Shown: positions 1 through 13,100, numbered from the stretch's first letter. The stretch: 64,000 nucleotides of DNA from Azadirachta indica (GCA_022749755.1 CM040449.1:16278363-16342362), one strand, 5' to 3'. Made by a program: numbers and translations. The notes: generated by a model not told the origin, from the sequence alone.

Positions 1-132
1 TTATTTAAATTGCAAAGATAAATCTTATCTAAATAGATTGTTTGAAGTAGAAACACGGTACGTGAACATGGACAATTGTGTCTTCATTTCCACTTTCCCA
101 CAATAATTGTTTGTTGATGCGTTGTTAGCACA

Positions 133-2309
133 ATATTCACATGCATGCTATCTTCATTATAATGAATTGACAAAAATGTTGGATTGCTCATGAAGTCATT
201 TGTAATTCACAAATGAGTAGGCTGTCTTATATTAGCTAACTAACACATTTTGTCTTGTGTAGTAAATGTTTTTGTCGACATTATTAAGTGGCTAAAATCG
301 CCTTGTAAGGGAATCTTGTCAAACTCAACCTTTAATAAGTTAACGAGGCATTTAAGTTCCATTGAGTATTTTTATCACATATTTCTCTTTTAACGGGACC
401 ACGTGACTCATTAAGTGTACCAATCAAATTATTAACTGTATTTTTATAAGTATAAATTCATTTAACATATGTCCTTGCATACCATGAACTTGATAATGCA
501 AATACACGAAGTTTTCATGAATTAATTTTATAAATTGCTCTAACTTGTGAATACTTGTCTCATGATCTCTATCCATATTTGGATAAGTAATCTGCAAGAA
601 CATTATTAGTTCCTTAATTATGGATAATTTCATAAGAATAATTTCATTATTGAAATTGTTGTCTTATTAATTTTTTTGTGGGCAATAGTTGGATTAATCT
701 CCTTAGCTAAGCAATAGTGTGTTGACCTCAGTGTTATAGAACTCTAATTTTGGTTATCACAAAATAAGTTGTCTAATCGAAGAAATCAAAAGGATGTTCC
801 AAGTTTAATTCATAAAGACAAGGCACAAGCCAAAAAAAGGGTACTCTACATATATTTTATTTGCTTAGGCTTCTGTTTTTGTAAGTGTCTCATGCATTAA
901 TCAAAAGCACAAAACATTTTATGTATATCATATGTTTTGTGAAAAATGGACTTAAATGCAAAATCATCAAAGTGAAAACCAGATATTTTGAACTGAATTT
1001 TGTGTTCAACTAGATTTTCTGCATGAACCGGGTATTGTTCATCTAATTGAGCGAAAATGCAATCCAATCAATCGAATTTGTCAAAGAGTGGTTTTTAAGT
1101 TCTATTGCACACTCGGTTGACCAAATTTATCACTCGATCGACCGAATATGCCACCTAATGCACTGAATCGCATGAAATTTGAACATTTTGGATTTGTAAC
1201 AGCTAGTTTTTGAGAAAAATATTCACATACATTTTCTATCTTCATTATCATAAATTGACCAAAATGTTGGACTGTTCATGAAGTTATTTGTAATTCATTG
1301 ATGAATAGGCTGTCTTATACTAGCTAACTAACACATTTTGTCTTGTGTAGTAAATATTTTTGTCCACACTATTAAGTGGCTAAAATCGCCTTCTGAGGGA
1401 ATCTTGTCAAACTCAACCTTTAATAAGTTAACGAGGCATTTAAGTTCCATTGAGTGTTTTTATCACATATTTCTCTTTTAACGGGACCACGTGACTCATT
1501 AAGTGTACCAATCAAATTATTAACTGTATTTTTTATAAGTATAAATTCATTTAACATATGTCCTTGCATACCATGAACTTGATAATGCAAATAGACGAAG
1601 TTTTCATGAATTAATTTTATAAATTGCTCTAACTTTTGAATACTTGTCTCATGATCTCTATCCATCTTTGGATAAGTAATCTGCAAGAACATTATTAGTT
1701 CCTTAATTATGGATAACTTCGTAAGAATAATTTGATAATTCAAATTGTCATCTTATTAATTTTATATGGGCAATAGTTGGATTAATCTCCTTAATTAATC
1801 AAGAGTGTGTTGACTTTAGTGTCACATAACTCTAACTTTAATGATTATAAAATATGTTGTCTAATTAAAGAAACCAAAAGGACGTTTCAAGCTTAATAAA
1901 TGAAGAGACAAGCAAAAAAGACAATATTCTACATATATTTTATTTGCTTAGACTTGTGTTTTCATAAATGTGTCATGCATTAATCAGGAGCTCAAAACAT
2001 TTTATGCATATCATATGTTTAGTGAAAAATTGGACTTAAATGCAAAATTTTAGAACTTATACTTTGGGACTTAAATGCAAAATCATTAAAGTGAAAAACC
2101 GAATTTTCTCCATGAATCAAGTATTGTTCATCCAATCGACTAAAAATGTAATTCAGTCTAACGAATTTGCGACAAAGTGACTTTTAAGTTTCGTTGCACA
2201 CCTGATCGACCAAATTTACCACCCAGTCGATCAAATACGCCATCTGATCAACCGAATCGCATGAAATTTGAACATTTTTGGTTTGTAACAGTTACGTTTT
2301 GAGAAAAAT
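133..2309. repeat. Tandem duplication of a ~1.09-kb unit (133-1218 and 1219-2309)
   Basis: The block starting at 133 recurs about 1,086-1,088 bp later with scattered substitutions and small indels. Both copies run from an ATATTCACAT motif to a TTTGAGAAAAAT motif. Each copy holds, on the - strand, a similar ORF-like stretch (424-633 and 1420-1743), longer in the second copy. I do not recognise a family for that peptide. The right part of each unit has clustered TCGA-rich motifs as in many plant LTR U3/R regions, so this may be a duplicated LTR segment. The duplication itself is plain; its origin is inferred. Confidence 0.8.
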
Positions 2310-2790
2310 ATAAAAGTGGGCGTTCATTTCTTTTATATATCATTCAATAAGCTATTTTTGTCAAAAAACCTAAAATTACAGAACATCATATATATTCTTT
2401 TAAGCTCTAATTCATACATTACACATTAAGATCTTGAAGAACATTCATTTTCATAATCTATTCTTGAGGGGATTAATATTGTAAGTGTTCTTTCCTTATT
2501 CTTGTATAGGGTTATTAAGAGCCAAAACCCTAGGTCGTAATTGTTAAGTCTTGTAGGAATCAAGATTTGTTATTAGTAAATACTTCTAGTGGAGTTAGAA
2601 GGAGCGGATATAAGTAAAGTTATTGCTGAACCATTATAAATCTTGTGTTCTTCTCTCTATTCCTTAAGATTTTATAATTGTATTTAAGTTGTATTGCGGA
2701 TGTTTGGAATTACAATCGAATTTGTTGTAATTTGTATTTAAAAACTCAATTCACCCCCTCCTAGATTGTGTACTGTTATTTCAGAGTGTT
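2310..2790 (+). mobile_element. 3' part of a Ty1/copia-type LTR with degenerate primer-binding site
   Basis: The text up to about 2770 reads like the end of a plant copia LTR. It has a transcript-like CT-rich stretch and an ATTCACCCCCTCCTAG motif at about 2748-2763. This is followed by TGTTATTTCAGAG, which resembles a decayed initiator-Met tRNA primer site (TGGTATCAGAGC). No copia coding region follows, since a pararetrovirus relic starts within 60 bp. The element is therefore truncated or a rearranged solo LTR. The call rests on motif similarity only. Confidence 0.4.
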
Positions 2791-2839
2791 CATGGATCAT
2801 ACTTATCCTTATTAAGAATTTTGTATTAACAATGTAATT

Positions 2840-3350
2840 CAAATTTAAATATTGATTTTCTTATACCTAATAATTTTTTTTCCATTTATATGATAATTTT
2901 GTTCTGTTTGATTAAATGTTCCACTACCATATCTAGCTATATATTCTTGATTATCGTCTAAATGTTTATATTTTACTATTCCTCCCCAATTAAGCTCACT
3001 TGCATCTGTTTCCATTATCCGTTTACATTCTTTTATTTGTAATTCTAATTTAGGTATATTTTTACACATTTCTGTAATATTTTTAATGACTATTGTATCT
3101 TCATTAAACCATTTCCAAACATATCTTTCTTAAGTTTTTTATTTAATAATTTCTGAATTTTTAGCTAAATTAGGTGCATTTTCTCTAATTTGATTTATTA
3201 TTTCTTAGAATTATTGTAAATGTCTTTTGTCTTTTAATTCTTCATCAAAATCTATTTTTTTTTTTGTCTTATATGTTCTTGTAATTCTATACCTTCTTCA
3301 GATATTATGCTTCCTAAATATTCAATTCTTTGTTGAAATAATTCCATTTT
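2840..3350 (-). pseudogene. Endogenous pararetrovirus (Caulimoviridae) RT/RNase H relic
   Basis: On the - strand the translation runs from about 3350 to 2840 and matches the end of a caulimovirid polymerase. A connection segment after the RT (about 3350-3250) is followed by the RNase H start with the ETDAS motif (about 3020) and the SGTF...EQNYH block typical of the family. The family normally follows this with a conserved NEKEI-type motif; here it is altered, and the frame ends shortly after. Upstream parts are broken by several stops and a frameshift. No protease, coat or movement region is seen. This is a short dead insertion of an old virus copy. The genus cannot be decided; petuvirus or florendovirus types are possible. 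Confidence 0.75.
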
Positions 3351-3359
3351 TAACTAATT

Positions 3360-6300
3360 ATTAAAAAAGTAAATATAAATTCTTATAAAACAAATTATTT
3401 TGAAATCATTATTAGCGATAATAATTTTTAAAAACTATTCTTAAATAATTGTTAAAGGAAATAAATTTAAGAAAATAAATCCAAATAATGATAATATTTT
3501 TAGAATTTATAATTAATTATAATAATTTAAATTCAAATTATATTAGAATTTTAATGATTATATAATTATTTTTGAATTATAAATTTTTTATATTAACAAA
3601 AATAATTTTTTATTACAATAGAAATTGTTATATTTTATTTTCAAAAGGGTTATTTATGAAAGATTAAAATATATATTATAAGAATACATTTGATGCAGTG
3701 GTTAAGGTATTTATTATTCTTTGAGAAGGACACTATTGGCTCAATCGATTCAAACCACTAGTTCAATCAATCTTGTTTAGATTGCCAAAAGGTAAAATTG
3801 AAAAATTTTAAAGGCCAAAAATGATGAGATATTAGTAAAAATTAGTGGGTGATAGGATATTAAATCTAAAACGAGGGAGATATCAAACATTCTCCGTTTT
3901 ATAAACTTGAATTACTTAGATGATTATTCATATTATGTATAAGATTTTTTATTTTTATTGTCTTATTGAGTTTTAACATTATCTTTATGATACTTAAGAT
4001 TTTTGTCAATATACTCTTTATTTTTAAAAATTTTGTATTTATTTATAAAAGTAATTTTATAATTTCAAATAATTCAAATTTAATAAATATAATTACTTAT
4101 ATATATTTTAAAGTGCCAACTTATTGTTAAATAAAAAATAATTATGTGTAAAAATTAAAGAAATTCCTTGAAATTTTTTTAAATTTATTTTTAAAGAAAA
4201 TAATTATGTTTGTAATCAAATTTATATTATTGAAATTTAAGAAAGATATGTTTGGAATCATCTAATAAAGATACTAAAGTAATTAAAAATATTAAAAAAA
4301 TATGTAAAATCTATCTAAATTAGAATTACCAATAAAAGAATGTAAATGGATAATCGAAACAATTGCAAGTTAACTTAATAAAGAATATATAATCAGGTAT
4401 AGCAGTGGAAAATTTATTCACAATTCATTTCCTTCATCCTCCTATCCCAGATCCCTCTCCTTCTTCACCATTTCCTTGCAAATCTTCCTGCAATCAATTG
4501 AGAAAGTAAAAAACACTGCACTCTTTTATATGAGGAAGTTACAAAGATTTCAAGCTAATATTACCAAGATTTATTTTAGTAGATTCGACAAAGAGAGACG
4601 TTGCAATTAAGGAGAGGCTGAACAACATGAAGAACCCGTATAAGCAAGCTGTTGCAATCAGGAGGGCTGTTGAAAATCTCTACGCTAAACCCTTATATCA
4701 TTTGCTCTTTTATCACTACTTTCTTTTTCTTGTCTAAAGCTTGTACTACCTGAGTTTCAAGGAACAATGCAAATTTTGTTTGGAATTAAGAGTTTGTGTT
4801 CAAGGTGCTTAGTATTGATAACGAAGATGTGTTACGTTTGTATTTAACGGGAAATAGCCTCGGTAGTGGGTAGTGTTCAGCCAAGTTTCAACTAATTTGG
4901 CCTTGGGTTTGTTGTTGCTACTAGTTTAATTTAGGGTTTCCAATTTTATTTTATTTCTGATTTTTAAGATTAAGATATATTTATTATTTATTAATTTTAC
5001 GATATAAGAATTAACGGCCAGCGGTTTTGACTATATTAATTATATATAATTTTTGAAATAAACCATTAAAATAAAAATAAGAATGATATAATCATTTTAT
5101 ATGTTTTCTAATAACTTATGATAATAGTATAGAGATAAATATAATACCACCTATTTATACATGTTAAAGGATTGGAAAATGTTAAAATTTGAACTTTAAA
5201 ATTTTCGATTTTGGATTTTTTTTTTTTAGAATAAGGTTAAAAATTTTAACAATTAAGGATTAAAAAATTAAGATTTTATTCATTTTAAATTTTGTTTCTT
5301 AAATTTTGATTATAAAAAAGAGTTGGCATTTCCCTTTTCATCGTTATGTTTGTTTCTTTCAACTTCTAATTTTTACATATTTCTTTATATTATTGCTTTT
5401 ATTCAATTATCTTGGAGAAAAGATTCCTGTTTGCTAGTTATTCTTGGAGCATAGGTGATATCTTGATTAAACATAATAAGACACAAAATTTTGTTACAAT
5501 TGAAGTAAGTAAATTTATATATAATATATCTTTGTTCTTTTTGAAAAATGATTACGGAGACTTGTTATTTAAGCATCATACTTATTTCATGAAATAATGT
5601 TCTTAACAATAATTATAACTTTTTCTAAAACTTTTAAATTATTTACAAATGATTTGATAATTGTTTATAACCAATAATATTCTATATGAAATATAAATGA
5701 AAATTTTTATTGATTAAATTTATACTTGAAAGTATATTTGTATTAAATGTTTTCGCTCATTATTTATGGATACAATTTTTTTTTTTAATTATGATACAAT
5801 TAGTATATTGTTTTGTTATGCTTATTACTGTTTTATTGTTAATTGACTAATCAAGTCAAGATTGTATACATACTTATTCATGATTGAACTTTGAAGATGC
5901 TTTGTACACAACTTTAATTGTATATCATGTGATAGGAGTTAATATTATTGAATTAAATAGATATTTATAATCATGCTTTCGTGTCTTTGAAATGCTTTAA
6001 AAGTATACACAAATTTATTTGCCAAGTTCATGACCTACCCCTTGTCATCAATATTTTATAGGTTGAAGTTTTGAATAGATGGATTGTTAATTATTGAAAT
6101 TTTGTTGATGAGTTAAATTTTGAGTATTGTATTTAATAATAAAAAATATTATATCGAACTGCATTGTAAATGTTTAATTGCATGTCTAGATTTTTTGTTT
6201 TAATTAAGAATGTATTAATGAATGCTCGAATCCATACCTAAATTAATTTGTGTGGAAGACTCTATTTTTTTTTTAAAGGGTTTAGAAGACTTTATATATA

Positions 6301-6880
6301 TATATATATATATTAATTATGTATTAGTAATTATATAAAATATAGTTAAATAAATTACAACCGTGTTTAAAGAATGATATATTATTAATTAATTATAATT
6401 TAAGTAAAAGATATTTATATACAACTAAAATATAAATAAAACAATAAAAATATATCGCAAGATAAATAAATTTATAATGTATTAATAAATATTGTATAAT
6501 TAATATACTATAAAATAATGATATTGTTTACTTTATTAATGTATCTTAAATTAATATGTTGCATTTTATTGAATTTTTGAAAGAAGATATTAATAAGTAA
6601 TTTTGAAACAATTAAAACTAATTAATTTAATAGATAAATTATAATAATTTATATATCTTTTTTTCCTTTTATCTTTAAAAATACAAGCATTCAAGTTATA
6701 GCACTGTAAAAGAAAAGAGTCTTTTTCGACAACAAAAATATAAGTGCAATAATTTAAAAAAAAAAAAAGTAAATATCGTTTTATTAAAAATGAAACAAAA
6801 CAATAATGAAAAAATAACATTTTTGTCCTTAAAAATTAATAAAATAACAAATTAATAAATTAATAAAATAAACTATATGA
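3360..6880. other. AT-rich intergenic DNA, no supported gene
   Basis: Very AT-rich, with poly-A/T runs and a short TA microsatellite at about 6293-6313. A weak tRNA-like stretch lies at 3690-3790 (box A-like GATGCAGTGGTTAAGG, box B-like CGATTCAAACC) and may be a SINE relic. A short coding-like stretch lies at 4582-4737 and is listed separately. The remaining short ORFs are low-complexity and unsupported. Confidence 0.6.
4582..4737 (+). other. Exon-like coding fragment, unknown
   Basis: A 51-codon open stretch begins just after an AG acceptor-like site (TTTTAGTAG) and ends at TAA 4735-4737. The first ~35 codons are lysine/arginine-rich and of ordinary amino-acid composition, with motifs KRDVAIKERL and AIRRAVENLY, and are less AT-rich than the flanks. 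A CT-rich, UTR-like stretch lies at 4425-4500. No domain is recognised. It could be an exon of a small gene, a captured gene fragment, or chance. Confidence 0.25.
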
Positions 6881-6884
6881 ATTC

Positions 6885-7085
6885 GATGTTATTAAATGAA
6901 TTTAGATTTGGAATTACACGAATAATAATTGTGTTGTATTTATATCAACACGATTATTATTCGTGACGTAACTATATTTGATATGAAAAGCATAATCATT
7001 CGTTTAAGACACGATTAATTAAACAAATAATCGTGTCTTAAACAAATATATATCAAAAAAATTAAAAAATATAATATAAATTTAT
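6885..7085. repeat. Dispersed CACGATTATT-type repeat with perfect hairpin (copy 1)
   Basis: Contains a perfect 16-bp inverted repeat, GTTTAAGACACGATTA at 7002-7017 and its complement at 7028-7043, with a 10-bp loop. A related CACGATTATTATTCGTG palindrome lies just upstream. Similar sequence recurs at 12,385-12,800, 31,446-31,730 and 34,800-35,060. Where the ends are visible they carry GTGGCAATTT-like termini, as in common plant TIR repeats. Non-coding. Confidence 0.6.
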
Positions 7086-7099
7086 TTATAACAAATAAT

Positions 7100-7480
7100 T
7101 AGGGATGGGCAAAAAACGGGATCGGACCGAAACTGGACCGAAATTTACAGGTTCAGTCCTGTATTTTATACAATTTGGTCCAATTTCGGTTTTATTCTAA
7201 AAAATTTAGACCGGATTGAAAATATTATTTTTTAATAATTTTTATATAAATGACATCGTTTAATACACTGAAATTTTTAAAAAATAATAAACTTATTCAA
7301 AAACCGAATCAACCCAAAAATCAAAACGATTGATCCAGTTCTAATATATAATCGTCTGGTCCAGTCCAAAATTTTCTTCCTATTTGGTTCAGTCCGGTCT
7401 AAAAAATTTGAAATTCAAAATTTTTGAATCCGATCCAATTTTTCAAAAATTCAGATCGAATCAAATCGTGCCCAATCCTA
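7100..7480. mobile_element. Small TIR element (MITE-like), 381 bp
   Basis: Begins TAGGGATGGGCA (7100-7111) and ends TGCCCAATCCTA (7469-7480), which are imperfect inverted complements (10 of 12). The interior is rich in alternating GGTCCAGTCC / GGACCGAAA words typical of short non-autonomous plant DNA elements with GGGTGGGCA ends. No coding capacity. Superfamily undecided (hAT-like possible). Confidence 0.55.
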
Positions 7481-7639
7481 TAAATAACCCCTTAACATAA
7501 TGATATAATTATTAAAGGTATATTGTGTTTAATAAAATATTTAATTTCTTAATATCTTGAACATCTTATTGTTAATAACTAAATTAAACCTAATATTCAC
7601 ACCAAACTTTCACATTTGGACATATGATTTGTGAAAAAT

Positions 7640-9230
7640 TACCTGATATCCCCCTATTTTTTACCTCAATACCCTCATTTACTCATAATATTTGAAAAAT
7701 ATCTTGTCAACCCCTTGTCCCCTTTAACTTTCATGGTTTTTTTATTTTACCCTTCAATTACATAAACCGAACCGACAGTTTAAACAGTAACCAACTTTTT
7801 GCAATTGCAAAATTGAAGGGTATTTTTCAAATATTATGGGAAAATAAGCACAAAATTTAGCAATTTTGCCCTTCAATTATTTAAATACTTTAAACATAAA
7901 CCGAACAAACAGTTTGAACAATAACTAATTTTTACAATTGCAAAATTATGTGCTTTTAATGGGAATCGAATCTAAGACTTGTATGAAAAATGTCAACACC
8001 TTTGCCACAAGAAAATTGTTTGATTATTTATAAATAAGCATATTCAACCACATATATAATAATTACCAAGAGTAAAAATACTTTTAAAATGAAATATTTA
8101 ATAATTTAAAAATTATTTTATAATAATTAGAATTTTAAAATATTTCAAATTTAAAGTTATTAACAATAGTTTTGTTGCTAATAATAATCACTTCAAACTA
8201 ATTACATATAAAAAAAAAAAATTTTTATCTATGAAAATAATTTTATTATTATTTTAATTTGAATATATAATTATTGTTATTAATAACAATAAAATTATTT
8301 TTAAATCATTGCTAAAAATAAATCTAAATTATCATAATTTTTTGAAGTCATTGTATATTCAAATTAAAATAATAATAAATTTATTTATGTAGATAATAAG
8401 TTTTCAGACTAATTGCATATAAAAATAAAATTTTATCTACATAAATAATTTTATTATTATTAGTTTAATTTAAATATACAATTATTATTATTATTATCAA
8501 TAATAATAAAATTATTTTTAAATAATTGTTAAGAAATAGATCTAAATTATCATAATTTTTCGAAGTCATTGATAATGATAATAATATTTAAATTAAAATA
8601 ATAATAAATTATTTGCATAGATAATAATTTTATTTTTTTATATGTAATTAGTTTGAAGTGATTATTATTAACAATACTATTGTTAATAACTTTAAATTTA
8701 AAATATTTTAAATTTTTAATTATTATAAAATAATTTTTAAACTATCAAATATTTCTTTTTAAAAATATTTTTATTTTTGGTAATTATTGTATATGTGTTT
8801 GAATACGCTTATTTATAAATCGTCAAACAATTTATAAACAAAGTTGAGGTGGTGTAGTGGCAAAGGTGTTAACATTTCCATATAAGTATAGGTTCTTTTC
8901 CATACAAGTATTAGGTTCGATTCTCATTAAAAGCACATAATTTTACAATTGTAAAAAGGGTGATAGGGTATTTTTCAAATATTAGGGTAAAATGGGTTCG
9001 ATTCTCATTAAAAGCACATAATTTTACAATTGTAAAAAGGGTGATAGGGTATTTTTCAAATATTAGGGTAAAATGGGGTATTGGGCCAATTAGAGATAAA
9101 ACTTCATCCCTATACTCGATTTAATTAATTTTTCAAAGGGTATTTTTCAAATATTAGGGTAAAATGGGGTATTGGGCCAATTAGAGATAAAACTTCATCC
9201 CTATACTCGATTTAATTAATTTTTTCAAAA
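7640..9230. mobile_element. Foldback element with tRNA-like (SINE-like) boxes in its arms
   Basis: The left arm (about 7640-8230) and right arm (about 8630-9230) are imperfect reverse complements around an AT-rich centre. The centre itself holds two direct copies of an AT-rich unit (8205-8360 and 8400-8580). Inside the right arm lie a box A-like GGTGTAGTGG (8851-8860) and a box B-like GGTTCGATTCT (8914-8924), spaced as in tRNA-derived SINEs. The left arm holds the inverted counterpart at about 7935-8010. Arm ends share a GGTATTTTTCAAATATTA word. No ORF. Confidence 0.65.
8914..9228. repeat. Two consecutive recent tandem duplications (81 bp x2, 91 bp x2)
   Basis: By eye, 8914-8994 is repeated exactly at 8995-9075 (81-bp unit starting GGTTCGATTCTC). 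An overlapping 91-bp unit at 9047-9137 is repeated at 9138-9228. The near-identity shows that both duplications are recent compared with the decayed surroundings. Confidence 0.85.
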
Positions 9231-9299
9231 CATCCTTCTTGATCCCTTGCTTGAACTAGTCAGGCCCGTCTCTGTAGGAAAAATTGTTATTCCTATTTC

Positions 9300-9475
9300 A
9301 CGTAAGGATGGCAATGGGACAGGGATTGCCATACCCGAACTCACCTCGTTTGGGGCGCATTTTTTTCCCAAACTTGCCCCTCCCCCGTATTGAATAAAAT
9401 GGGGTCAAAACTCCCGTCTTCATTTCCAATCCACCCAACTCGTTTCTATTTGACCTTGTTTGACTTATAGTATGC
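9300..9475. repeat. Fragment of a GGATGGCAATGGG-type repeat
   Basis: Starts AAGGATGGCAATGGGACAGG, followed by a C/G-rich stretch with CCCCTCCCCCG. This is the layout of common short plant TIR repeats with GGGATGGCAATGGG ends. A matching right end (CCATCCCTA at about 9803-9811) is possible but not convincing. Confidence 0.3.
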
Positions 9476-10128
9476 TACAATATCCAAAGTATAGTAAAAT
9501 ATAATATTCAACTTGAATTACATGGCTTTACTATGGTATTGGATTAAGTTTTTTGGGACAAGTAACGTTGTTGATATAGTACCAATACTAAAGTATTGGA
9601 TTAAGTTTTTTGAACAGTTACAATACCTTTACTATATGAATTCTTGGGTAAAACAAGGTTGGATAGGACACAAAATGTAATTCTAAACACATCCCGATTT
9701 TTAGATGAATTAGGCTTTTAGGCACAAAATCCTACCCTAATTTTCAAACAGATTTTTAAGCTTCAAAAGGGGTGGAGGCCCACGAGTTCGAGAATTTTCA
9801 CCATCCCTATTATCACGTAGGGATAGCAAAATTCTCACAAGATTGGAGGCTCACTTCGTTGGAGCTAAGGTTTGAGAATGGTTTTTATGTTAAGGGCCAC
9901 TTTAGAATTACTATGGATTTTGAAAAAACTCTATTTTTACTGTACTGTAGAAACAATAATCTTTAAAAAAAATCAATTTTGTGTTTAATAAATTTTATTT
10001 TTAAAAGTACTGTGAATTTAAAAATCAGTTTTATATATTTAGTAAATTTATTATTAAAAATATTGTAACAATACAAATAAGTAAAATGTACACAGGGTGA
10101 TAAATAAAAATTATTTTTTAAGTGTTTA

Positions 10129-10195
10129 ATATAATATAATATAATATGATAAGATATAATATAATATAATATAATATAATATGATATAATACATG
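10129..10195. repeat. (TATAA)n microsatellite
   Basis: Direct pentanucleotide repeats of TATAA, with two interruptions that include a G (ATATGATAAG and ATATGATA). Confidence 0.9.
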
Positions 10196-10199
10196 CTTA

Positions 10200-13100
10200 C
10201 TTAAAATAATTTATAGATAAATATATAAATATCATAATTAAAAAATAAAAATAAATAAATGATGAAAAGAAAAAATTTTGCTTCTAACAATTTTATTTCA
10301 TATTTAAAGTTGAAATTTAAAAATTATTTATAGGATTAGTTTTGGCTTTTTGTAAATTTTAATAGATATATTTAGTATTATACTTAAAAATAAAATTGTT
10401 TTTCAAAATTAGATTTTAAAAGATAACTTTTTTTTCTACTCCTTAAACTCTGCTAGAGAATGGTATGACTTTGCCACAAGTGATTTAAAAGATATTTTAC
10501 CAAACACTTAAAATAACTTTTGACAGTTTAAAATCACCTTTGCCTCTTTCTTAGCAATCCCAAACGAGCTCCAAATAGAAAAAATTTTGAGAACAGGGAT
10601 AATAAATTGTAACTATTTTTCTTTCCAAGATGGGCATAAAGATTACAAACATGGACCTATCTTGACCTACTTCCCCGCATTAATTTGTAATTTTTTTATT
10701 TTTAAAATTAATACTAAATTAACGTTTCTAAATCCTAGAGAAATGCCTCGATGCTATCTCTCAGAATGTGTGCAATATTCGAAAGCTATCGTCTTTTTCT
10801 TCTTTCCTGCCTCGAGCCAAATGTCTCTTCTTCTCTATTCTTTTCCTTTTGTTGCTTCCTTCTTTTTCCTTTTATTTTCTATAAAAGCTAGCAAATTTAA
10901 ACCTAAATTTAGATTTATGGTAAACTTCATTAACTCATATATAAATTTGTAGTAATTAGAACATATTTGTTGATTTTTTGTTCTATTATATGACTTAGTT
11001 GTACTTGAAATTTTTAAATTCAAATTTTAAAGTTCTTAAGTTTTATAAAAAATTGATTCATCACTATATCAATTGGAAAAGTTAAGTTTAATGTACAGGA
11101 TGATTAGAAGGAGCTCAGAGAATGCTCGTGGAACTCAAATTTGATAGAATGCACTAATACTACGTACTACAAAACCATTACTAACAAACAATTGTAAAGA
11201 AATTAAATTTTAGAAAAATAGAAATTAAAAATATCAGTTTAATTAAATATTTTTTTATCAAAGAAAAAATTACTTTTGCGATAAATAATAAAATAATTCA
11301 TTTTTTAAAATATTCTCTTAATTATCTTTTGTTCATCTCAATAAAGAAGGAAGAGGAAAAAATGATTAGCAATAATTATGCCGGTGGTGTAAAGAATGTT
11401 AATACCCCTAAATTCAATTATCATAACTGCATATCACTATTAAACTACAAAACTAATTAAAAAAACTAATTTGAAAAATATGCAATTCTCTTATCATAAA
11501 AGAATATAATTTTTTAACCGACAGACAAAAAGATATAAGTCAGTACATATTTATTTAAATTTTGATAAAAAAAAGTGATGAAAAGTAACGGAGAATGGAC
11601 AAGAAAATACAACAAACAAAATTTGATGATTGTATGGTTGAAAAGCAAACACATTTCTTTTTACTTTTCTTTTTAATGGGAAATGAATGTGACAAAATAA
11701 CGGAGAAAGAAAAAAAATGTATATTTAACACGTAGAAACAGAAATAAAAATCTTTTGCTTTTAAAAAGATTTAACTTTTTTATTATTTCAAAATCCTAAC
11801 AAAGATTAACATGAATAATGTTACAGAAAACAATTGATATCATGTAAACATTGAATTTGGTAAATGATAATATATATGTCAAAAAAAAGTTTCCAATGTT
11901 TATTACCATCTATAATCAATAAATCCAAGTATAAAATATACTTATTAGCTCATGAAGTTTAGTAGTGTATAGCCATTTTCACCCATGTTCTTTATTTATT
12001 CCTTAAAAATTATCTCATTACCACATAAATTAAAAAATTTAGAACTTAATGATATCAATAATGATTGAATCTCTCATATTTACATACTTGCTTGCAACGA
12101 GCAATGGTGGTTGCATATTTTTTATTTCTACTTTATAATTTATTTTTAGATTAATATTAAAAATTATATAAAGTGAACAAATACACAAGTCATATGTAGA
12201 AGTGATTTATTAGTCCTCTCATCTTCATGTCAATGCTTATCGCTCAACTGTACAAATATATATTACCCTTTATTTTATTTAAACTAACAATGAAAACTAA
12301 CAATATTAAACCTGTTTAAAGTATTTTCGAAATCATTAGTATTAATAAATTTATTAGACTAAAGATTAAACATTAGATGTAAAGATGGCAATTTAGAACA
12401 TGACACGGTTATTCAACATGAATTTGATACTATTAAACAGATTCAAATTAAAAGACCTTGACACAAATTATAAAATTATCGTATTCGTATCGAATAGGTA
12501 ATAATCGTGTCTTATGCGTATTTAATTTTTTTAACATGACTACGTGTTTAAAATATGAGTAATTAAATGAATAATCACATTTAAATGATTCGAGTTTTAA
12601 TGAATAATTGTTTTCAAATGATTATGTTTACATTAATAAGTAACATTCGAATTTTAAAAAGTCAACGCGAACAGTAGATGAATCGTATTCTTGTTATATA
12701 AATAGTAAAATAATCGTATTTGTGTCATACAAATAATAAATAAATCGTATTTATATTAATTTAAGTACAATTTATTTATCTGAATTGTCAATCCTATACT
12801 AAAATATGTTTTACTCATCTAAGATTTTTTTTAAGCTATTTAATTACATTCTTTTAAGAGAAAAGTTAACAATATAGTAGTAGATCCATGATATATTAGG
12901 ATCAGTTTACAGATAATTTATCATATTATCAAGTGAATCAAATTATTACAGCCTTAATAAAAAATAGGGAGTAAATAAATACACAAGAATTATCAATACA
13001 AGAGTGTTTACTACTACAAAACTTTTAATAGCAAATACCTCTAAAGAAATCTAAGTATTAATTAATAAATACTGAAACATATGTAGCAAGTATAAAATAT

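Noticed and set aside
10587..10952. 121-codon open frame, phenylalanine/serine-rich
   Set aside because: Low-complexity translation of T-rich DNA; no splice context, no domain, opposite frame also open.
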